A stretch of DNA of 64,000 nucleotides. It comes from Beroe forskalii. Its lineage: Eukaryota; Ctenophora; Nuda; Beroida; Beroidae. Shown in pieces: positions 51,401-62,200 of the stretch. A program made the translations under genes and the position numbers. The notes under the pieces were generated by a model that was not told the DNA's origin, made no database searches, and saw only the letters and a program-made list of their open reading frames with translations. Every line of letters begins with the position of its first letter. Position 1 is the stretch's first letter. Location of the stretch: NCBI GenBank assembly GCA_011033025.1, contig WFMF01000179.1:186001-250000 (forward strand), read 5' to 3'.

Positions 51401-54400
51401 GACTACAACTGCTCTGTGTCTTACAACAACCTGATCAGCTCCGAGGACACTGCCACCCTGTCAGTGGTATCTCTCTCAGTTAGCACTGACAATGTGCTGG
51501 TATTCTCAGGCACAGACAGTTCCACTATTGTCTGTACTGCCACAGGGGCTCCACCTAACACTCTCCAGTGGGTTAACAGCAATGGAACAGTCATTAACAC
51601 CACAGCATCAGATGCTAACTCAGCTTCTGTCCAGAAAGGAAGCTTTGATGGAATGAGTCAGCACAACAATCTTACCATACAAGATGGACAAGAAGATGAA
51701 ATGTACACTTGCAAGGTTGCTTGGGGCATTGATGAGTTTGAAAATGATACCAGCATCATCATAGTTGGTGAGGATTGATGATTGTCAATGATACCCCTTG
51801 CTACTTTATTTTGAGACAGGCTGCTTTTTCATTGTCATGCCAAGTAGTTCTATTTAAGATAGATTGCAGGAAATCAATTTTGGAGGGTATATTTTCGAGG
51901 AGAATGGTCTGGGTGGCTGAGAAAATTTACTTTTTATTTCAGATCATCCTGATTTAACCACAACTGGAGTAACTTGGAATGTGTATGATGGAAGCTCAAC
52001 AACAGTTACTTGTTCCTACTTCGTCACAAACACTGTTGTCCCCACAATTTTATGGTCAGCCATAATTCAGTCTCTTGCTTGTTCTGTCAATGCAGTTATT
52101 GGAATGATCAATTATTTTTTCAGTGACAATTTGCAGTTATTTTGCAATTATTTAAATGAATTTAGAGTGATACTATTATGGAGGAAATCATTGGCCCATG
52201 CCAATTGAGCCATGGCTCTATATTTATAAATATTTTGTATGAATTTTACACTTATCACTTATATGGACAACTTCCTACAGGTCTTTCAATGGTAATGCTG
52301 TTTCTGCTACAAGTAATAACTCTACTCTTGGTGAATCCTACTATGAGATTACAAGTGCCAGTGCCTCTGATGCTGGCGACTACAACTGCTCTGTGTCTTA
52401 CAACAACCTGATCAGCTCTGAGGACACTGCCACCCTGTCAGTGGTATCTCTCTCAGTTAGCACTGACAATGTGCTGGTCTTCTCAGGCACAGACAGTTCC
52501 ACTATTGTGTGCACTGCCACAGGGGCTCCACCTAACACACTCCAGTGGGTTAACAGCAATGGAACAATCATTAACACCACAGCATCAGATGCTAACTCAG
52601 CTATTGTCCAGAAAGGAAGCTTTGATGGAATGAGTCAGCACATCAATCTTACCATACAAGATGGACAAGAAGATGAAATGTACACTTGCAAGGTTGCTTG
52701 GGGCATTGATGAATTCGAGAATGATACAAGTGTTGTCATTATTGGTAAGCAATTTATGCCTAAGAATGTCCAATGGGGCCAATATCAACTGGAAGTAATG
52801 AATTTAGGTTGCAGTAACTTGGAAATATTTTCCATTTACAGAATTCGTCTCACATTTATTTTTCATATTACAGTAGCTATAGTTCTCCATAGTATATGAA
52901 TATTTATTGAGTATAACCTTACCCTTTAGACCATCCTATCATCACTGCAACTGGGGGAACCTGGAATGTGTATGATGGAAGCTCGACAACTGTCACATGT
53001 TCCTATTTCACAACGAATGTCATCATTCCTACAGTTGTCTGGTAAGCAAAAATATCATACATGCCTGTCTTAATACAGGTATTTTTTCAAAAGTATATGA
53101 CAAGAAATAGCAACACCAAGACGTCTGCATTTGGGTTGTTAAATACACAGAGAAGTACACGCGATATGGGCTACTGAATAAAATTTTGATGTCAGCACCA
53201 TTTTGGGTATACACAACGTTTTTTCACACATGCCAATACAAAATCAAATTAATCATAAAAGCCAAACAATGAATTTTGACTGATTATTGCAATCCAAAAA
53301 AGTATGGCAATTTTTAAGAAAAAATACAAACATCAATTTGCTGCACTTTTTAAAAATATTTATTTAACCCTGAATTCAGTAATATAATCCGGTACCATAG
53401 CTGCCGAACTGCCCTCCTTTTGGGAGGGCGCCCTCCCATGCCCTCCTTTTGCCCTCCTTTCGGACCTTGCCCACCTTTTTGGAGGGCAAAACTGAAAATT
53501 TACCAATAACCTATGATAATATACTCACAATTCTGAAAATTTACCTAATAAGCACTATTTCGGACCAAATTTTTCAGTTGGTTCCTAAAAAAGGTCGCCA
53601 ATTTCGAAAAATTTACCTATCAAGCACTATCTCGGATCAATTTTGAAAAGTTACCTATCAAGCACAATCCCGAATCAACTTTGAAAATTTACCTACTTAA
53701 GACCCTTAAAATTTACCTATAACCCGCCGAAAATCTCAAAATTTACCTAAAATTCTGAAAATTTACCTGCTAATGTGAAAATTTACCTAATAGGCACTAT
53801 CTCGGATTGCATTTTTCAGGCAGCGTCCAAAAAAAAAGTCGTCACATAAATTCCAAGAATATACCCACGAAATTTGCTCTCCCTTCAACGGTATTTGCCC
53901 TCCAAAATGGGGTAAAAAAGTGCCCTCCCAAAGAATTTTCAAGAGTCGGCAGCTATGTCCGGTACCAAATAGTATCTATATTTTATATTCACAGGTCCTT
54001 CAATGGCAATACTGTATTTGCTACAAGAAATAACTCTACACTTGGTGAATCCTACTATGAGATTTCAAGTGCCAGTGCCTCTGATGCTGGTGACTACAAC
54101 TGCTCTGTGTCTTACAACAATCTGATCAGCTCTGAGGACACTGCCACCCTGTCAGTGGTATCTCTCTCTGTGAGCACTGACAATGTGCTGGTCTTCTCAG
54201 GCACAGACAGTTCCACTATTGTCTGTACTGCCACGGGGGCTCCACCCAACACTCTCCAGTGGGTTAACAGCAATGGAACAATCATTAACACCACAGCATC
54301 AGATGCTAACTCAGCTATTGTCCAGAAAGGAAGCTTTGATGGAATGAGTCAGCACATCAATCTTACCATACAAGATGGACAAGAAGATGAAATGTACACT

Positions 54401-57400
54401 TGTGAAGTCACCTGGGATATGGATGAATTCAAAGATTATGCAAGCATTGTCGTAGTGGGTAGGTATATTATATGATATCCTAAACAACTTATCAGCAGCA
54501 GAATAAGACAGACTTATGCTCTTCTTTAGTAGCAGAGTAGCTGGGTATTTCAATTACTTTATTCAGTACAAGCTTGGCTCAATAAACTTACCTTTCATTC
54601 AGATCATCCTATTATCACTGCAACTGGTGGAACCTGGAATGTGTATGATGGAAGGACAACAACTGTCACATGTTCCTATTTCACAACGAATGCCATCATT
54701 CCAACAGTTATCTGGTAAGTACACATAAGATTATTATCTTTTCCTACAATATAACTAGCAGGTATGGTGGGCCTGCCTGCATAATGCAGTATTCACCATT
54801 GTTACAAAAGGCATTCTCAGAACAGTTAACAGTAATCATAATTTCCACGTGCACATTTGCAGCTTCCTAGCAACGGTGCATCTGAGGCTCTGTGTCCCTT
54901 AATCTTTCTTAGCAAGGTCAAAAATTACAGACACATTTGTGAATTTCAAGCTCATGCATAAGTATTAAATAAATAGAGGAGAGACCAGGATGCTCATAGA
55001 ATTTACACCTAAAAGCTTCTCAAAATTTTGCATTATATGCATACAGAGTGTGATATAACTGAGTAGCAGCTGCTTTTATGTGTGCTCATGGATCAAAAAT
55101 TTGGAGAAAAAAGTCAGGAAAATGTCATCCGCAGTATGGAATCATAGGGTGCGTTGTGTTATTTAATCTCATTTTTCTGAAGTGATTAAAAATCACATGC
55201 GTTTTCCTGCACTCTTGGAACAATATAACTCATTTTACCACTACCAATTTTCCACTGTTCCTAATTCACAATAAGTTCAGATCTCATGTTTTTACAAATA
55301 ATGAATTATAATATTATTATGAATAGCCACACGCCTATCTGGTTTCATTTTGGGTTACTTTCCGTGGGCTTAGCCTGAGGAATACATCTGAATTCAACCC
55401 TCGCCCCTCGGGTAAGTAAGTATGTAATATAGACATCATTAAAACCTCAGAAGGTTCTATAAGGTAGCCTATTTCACAGTCCTTCGATATTTGGATTCAC
55501 ATTATTAAAACGTGTGATAGCAATTTAAATTTATTTGCATCAATGTTTTAGTAAGGTTATGATACAGTTAGAGAGTTGAACTAGAAAAAATTACACAAGC
55601 ATGAAACTTTCACTAAAAATTAGTTTTCGGTCAAAAAAACTTCTCAAACTCAGATACCATGAGAACATTTTTTATGAGCCATGTCCTTTTTGGACTGTCA
55701 CAAATTCCCAAAAATTGTCAAAAATTTAATTTCGGCCGAACTAGGTATGTGAGGTGTCTAGAATGTGGTTTAGAATGGTGTTTAGAACCTCCTGATTATA
55801 CCTGACTGAACCCTTTGTGATCCAATGATGACAAGAATGGGCCAAAGATCAGTGAACTGCGTCCTTGAAGAGTTATCCATAGAATTGATAAATTAACGTA
55901 TGTTACTTCTAAGAATCATATCTGAGTTAAGGATAAATTTCAATAATCAAAATCGTTTAATTTTCTGTAAATTGTTCACCAAGAATGATAAAGTGACCTG
56001 ATACCACTCTCACTGCACAGTGCAATCTTGCCAGTTCATTGACTTCAGCCACTTCAGTCTCATTTGTATCTTGAAAGGAGAAAGATCAGACAATTGCATC
56101 TAAACCGATAACGTTTCATAAGATAAGAAAAAAATCGGGATATTAGAGGTGGTAGTGAGGAAAAGGATGTGTGACAGAAGTAAATTATAGCCGTAATCAT
56201 TGAATAAGAAAATCCGTGAGTTCAGGTGATTTTGTATGGTTCCTGCTTTTAGAATCGACACAGCGTGGAGAGGTACCGGACTTGTTCCCATCCACAGTCC
56301 CCCGGGTTGTGTCATGGGGGTGTCTTCCCTCAGGGCGGCACCCCCTACAAATCCAGGGGACTGACTGGATATCTCACTGGTCCATCCCCTGCCCCTTTTA
56401 GTCCCGAACTATGATGTATCCAAAAATGTAACTTACCAAGTCTTGACTGTAATCTGAAGTGTGATGTGGCAGTGTCTTCCCCAAACACGAAATTTCTTGA
56501 GTTGTAGAGCCAGTGTGATGTACATGGACCAAATGCTGCGTTTTCAGTATATACCATGGTGACAAAGGTCTCTTTGCCACACTTAACTTTGAGATCTTCT
56601 GGTCTTTTGTCAAACGTCCACTCACTGCTGCTGTTGCAGTGTTGCATTGGAGGCGCCTCAGGATCAGCGAAAGTCCATGCTGATCTATAATAATCTCCAC
56701 CACCAACATCACATTCTATTTGGTATTTAGGCGGGGAGCTCATCATAACAGATATCCTTGCGTTATGGACCTGAGCTCCGCTCTGGAACCACAATCGAAT
56801 TTCACTGGTGGGGATGTGATCACTTCTTATCTGTAACCCAACAATAGGCAATGTATCACATGGCGTTGGAATCTCTACATATTTCTGACTCCAACCTGGG
56901 AAAATCAAAATAGTTTTATGTTAGATGTTTTTTGTATACATCCTTTATGAATAAGAGTTAATTTAAGATAAAAACTAAATTATGAAAATTTTAGATGTTG
57001 CAAATTCACAATTAAACTGAAATGTATCACAAAATAATTTTAAAAAAACTACTCATATATTTGATTTAGCTACTTATTCCTATTTGCATAGACCCTTTTC
57101 ACTTACCCGTTTCATAAAACCCATGAGCACATGACAATTCCGTTTGAATTTGATGCCAACTCAACGTCAAAACAACTATCGTAACCCACATATCTACAGA
57201 GATTTTTGATTAGCCAAATGTAAGCCAGTGTTATTTATGTTGGTACGGGGCTTGGATCAATTGTCTAGATTGAGTTGTGTGAATGGGGTATTAAGTTAGT
57301 CCTCTCATGGTCGTTAGGTACCTGGCTTCCCGCTGGGACTGCTGAAGAGGTGATCACAGATCAGTGCTCTAGTATCTCAACTACTGGTTAGGCAAGGAAA

Positions 57401-59225
57401 GTCTTATTGCCGTGGTGAGCATCAATTAACCCAGCTTCGTGATTCGTGCACAGACCAATCAATGGAAAAGGTGAAACTCCAAAATGAGGGGCACAAGAAA
57501 TAAGAAATATCTACGGATAATAATTCATCGCAGCAAAACATATGTCAATCAAAACACAAACAATCTTCCTTGTCTCAACATATCGTGTATGACTGCGGAC
57601 TCGGGAGCAGAGTGTGTTGGGTTCAATCCAGAAACCATTTCTCGGATAGGTTAAAGTGAAAGTGAAAGTGAGAGTGACCTCCTGTATTGGGTTGTCATGA
57701 AGTTATCGGTTCCTCATGACTTGATCAATGTATTCTTACTCCCAGGTGTTCTAACCATCCCACTACTCACGTGCAGGTTCCTCTGAGCTAGCAACTACCG
57801 TCTCTTAGATAAATCTAAATTTAATATAGAATATATATCATATAGATATTAATAACCCTCATCATAACCCTAACTGGATTAGGGTTGGGGTTTGGGCCCA
57901 GTCCTAACCCTAACCAAGCCAAACACTGAATTTTAGCTGGCTTCGGGTGGTTTCACATTTGAGTAAAGTTTGTGCTCGTTTTGGTTCGGGTTTGGACAAT
58001 TTACATATTATTTTGTCATTTTGATTAAAATAGCTATTTAAAAAAACGAAGTGACAGGAAAGGTTCGGGGCTTCGGGTGGTTTTGGGTGGGTTCAGGTGA
58101 GTTCGGAGGGTTTCAGGTGGGATTGGTGGTTTCAGGTTGGTTCCTGCTTTTAGTATTGACGAGCAATGAATTGCTCTATGGCTCCACACTGTAGTTTGTG
58201 CTTTTGAGCGTAATTTTACGTAAAACATATGACTGGGAGTATCTAAATGAAAAGAGGAGGCAGAAAATGAAAAGAGGAGATCAGTGTACATGAAATGAGC
58301 AAATCTAAGTGGGGCTCATGAACCTCTTTTCAAGAATTAGAATATTCATGCCTTCAGGATGCCTAATTGACCAGTTTATCTACAATCAGCACCCTCAAAC
58401 TGGACCAATGTTATAGTTTGGCGATGTGCATGAATTTCAAGCTCGTGAATCGCCAATCCTTTTTATAGAGGAGAGACCAGGATGCTCCATACTCATGGAC
58501 CGGGCACCTAAAAGCTGTTCAACATTTTGAATATGCATACAGCGTGGGATATAACTGAGGAGCTGCTATCATGTGTGCTCATAGGTTGAGAATTGTGTGC
58601 AAATAGAAGGTGAAAATAGCCAGGACATTCACGGCTTCATAATTAACATAATTACAGTATCTAATACCACGGGGAGTGAAAGGAGCGCCAAGGCAGGAAT
58701 AAGGGGTACGCGATCTTAATTACAGCCCTTTTATGTACTCTAATAACACTCTTACTCCTCATAACGTTACCTATTTTCCACTGCGCTAAAAGTCAGTTTA
58801 CTAGCAGACCCGTTGAACCTGCAAACACACAGCTCACTTGGTGCTGCTACACAGCACCTCGTTTGCGAATTTTAAATGCTACAATTCAAATTGATTGTTT
58901 AATTACGACCGCATCAAAAAGTTCCAATCAGATCAACATCAATGAGCAACGAAATCAAAACAGCATGAAACAGAAATGAACTTGTGTGTAATTCATCTGA
59001 ACGTGCATTTTTCCTCTGCATGCATTGCCGTGCGGGGCATAGCTTCCGAACTGCCCTCTTTTTGAGAGGGCGCCCTCTCATGCCCTCTTTTTGCCCTCCT
59101 TTTTGGGTCTTGCCCTCCGAGCCCTCCTTTTTGCCCTCTTTAAGGCCCAATTTGCCCTCCTTTTTGACCCTTCCCAAAATACACTTATGATTCACGGCCT
59201 AAAATAGGTCTTTTTGGGCGGTTTC

Positions 59226-59260
<35 letters not shown>

Positions 59261-62200
59261 TCGACCATATATTTCGGGAATACACCTTAAAAGCACTATC
59301 TCGGATTGATTTTGCAAATACACTTTTACTGAATTGACCAAAAATACACCTTTGCTTCCTGAAATTCGCCCATGATTTTGAAAATACACCTAATAAGCCC
59401 TATCTCGGATTGATTTTGCAAATACACTTTTACTGAATTGACCAAAAATACACCTTTGTTTCCTGAAATTCGCCCATGATTTTGAAAATACACCTAATAA
59501 GCCCTATCTCGGATTGATTTTGTAAAGACACTTTTACTGAATTCACCTAAAATACACCTTTAGTTCCGGAAATACACCCATGATTTTGAAAATACACCTA
59601 ATAAGCCCTATCTCGGATTGATTTTGTAAATACACCTTTACTGAATTCACCTAAAATACACCTTTGTTTCCTGAAATTCGCCCATGATTTTGAAAATACA
59701 CCTAATAAGCCCTATCTCGGATTGATTTTGTAAAGACACTTTTACTGAATTCACCTAAAATACACCTTTAGTTCCTGAAATACACCCATCATTCTGAAAA
59801 TACACCTAATAAGCACTATCTCGGATTGCATTTTTGAGGCGGTCTCCAAAAAAAAAAAAAAAAAAAAGGTCGCCACATTTTGGTAACATATTGCCCTCCT
59901 TTTTCGTTGATTTGCCCTCCTTTTTGGGCGAAAGACTGCCCTCCGAACGGATTTTCAAGGGTCGGAAGCTATGGTGCGGGGTGTGACGGACACACAAAAA
60001 GCACGAAATGAAAAATATGAAGATGCCTGCCAATGGCCATGAAAAGTGAAATGTATAATGTCATTTTTTCAGTTCACTGATGACTCGAACATGCATGATA
60101 TGAATACATGATAATATTAATTCTACCAGGTAATGTCATAAATAAATCATAACAAACCAAATGTCAACAGGTCCTTCAATGGCGATACTGTACTTGCTAC
60201 AAGAAACAACTCTACTCTTGGTGAATCCTACTATGAGATTTCAAGTGCCAGTGCCTCTGATGCTGGTGACTACAACTGCTCTGTGTCTTACAACAACCTG
60301 ATCAGCTCTGAGGACACTGCCACCCTGTCAGTGGTATCTCTCTCAGTGAGCACTGACAATGTGCTGGTCTTCTCAGGCACAGACAGTTCCACTATTGTCT
60401 GCACTGCCACAGGGGCTCCACCTAACACTCTCCAGTGGGTTAACAGCAATGGAACAATCATTAACACCACAGCATCAGATGCTAACTCAGCTATTGTCCA
60501 GAAAGGAAGCTTTGATGGAATGAGTCAGCACAACAATCTTACCATACAAGATGGACAAGAAGATGAAATGTACACCTGCAAGGTTGCTTGGGGTGCAGAT
60601 GACTTCGACAGTGATACTAGCATTGCTATAATTGGTAAGGAAGCTTGTTAATACCAAATAGGTGCCGATTTTGAATTGAAATATAGATATTAAAATGCTG
60701 GAATGTTTCCTATACTAAATAAAAGTTCATTTTGTACCCAGTTACATCAAATTAATAAAATAAAAGATTGAATAGATATTAGATAAGACAGAAAAATCAT
60801 AATTTTTGACATAACTACTCTATTTTCACCAATTTTCCACCATGATAATATGATAAGTGAGTTTTTATCATTGCTGTAGTGTAAATTTAATAATTATGTT
60901 TTATCTGTGAATGATATGCATTTTGTTATATATTGCAGACCATCCTGATTTGATTGTATCTGGTGGAAGTTTGAATGTCTATGAGGGCAATTCAGCTACT
61001 TTGACATGCTCCTACTTCATCACAAGTACAATCGTTCCTACAGTCTCGTGGTAAGCAATGTAGTATTTGGTCTGTTAGGCTTGATTAGTTATTGAATAGA
61101 AAGCCTAGGATTTTTCAGTGAGATTCCTAATTGTATAAAACTGTATTTGGAAGAATTTTGGGCTCTTTTGTTCATTTCTATAATATTTATTAGGACCCAT
61201 GGTGGGGTATGCATTAGGGATTTGAAATAAATGAATAATCAAAACCATTGCTACAAAATCTCCTCAGGTCTTTCAATGGTAATTCTGCATTTGGTACAAG
61301 AAATAACTCTACCCTTGGCGAATCCTACTATGAGATTTCTAGTGCCAGTGCCTCTGATGCTGGCAACTACAACTGCTCTGTGTCCTACAACAATCTGATC
61401 AGCTCCGACGACTCTGCAACATTGGCCGTGGTATCTCTCTCAGTGAGCAATACCAGTGTTTCTGTTTTCTTTGAAACTGCCAGTTCCACTATTGTCTGCA
61501 CTGCCACAGGGGCTCCACCCGACACTTTCCAGTGGGTTAACAGCAATGGAACAATAATTAGCACCACAGCATCAGATGCTAACTCAGCTATTGTACAAGG
61601 TGGAAGCTTTGATGGAGTGAGCCAGGATATCAGTCTTACCATACAGGATGGACAACAAGATGAGAATTATACTTGTGAGGCTGCCTGGGGTGCAGTTGAT
61701 TCTGAAGAAGATATAAGTGTCGTAATTGTAGGTAAGGACTAAGGATAATGAATTTGGAGGGGACTTGCGCTGCCTCAAATTTGCAAAATAATCTTATATT
61801 TTGCACCTCTGCCAAATTTCTGCTTCTATAGTTGGAAAGCACCTGCTAGGTTTAAATATTGCATGATTGTTCTAATAATCCTTAGAACTTGTTCATCATC
61901 AATCAATGTTTTTTATGTAAATCTTCTTCCTTTTTCTTCTATAAACTGGATCATGACCATTTCAATTAAAAACGATACTTTTCCAGGTGTATTTTGCAGT
62001 GCTGGACAGTACACAACTGCCAATGGCTGTAAGAACTGTTCAATTGGTACATACTCAGACACTGACAGTGCTGTTACATGTTCATTATGCCCTACTGGGT
62101 ACACGACCCGTTTTGAAAGCAGCGAGAGTATTTTAGACTGCTACAGTAAGTTTCAAGATATCACAATTCCCAAATCGTTCTTTTTCATTGCTCTTATTAT

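Noticed and set aside
57866..57916. Interstitial telomere
   Set aside because: Only isolated one- or two-unit TTAGGG/CCCTAA motifs in both orientations, not an array.
45363..60470. Recurrent 60-codon antisense open frames opposite every N exon e
   Set aside because: They are identical in register to the coding exon on the other strand and simply repeat with it; shadows of the Ig coding sequence.
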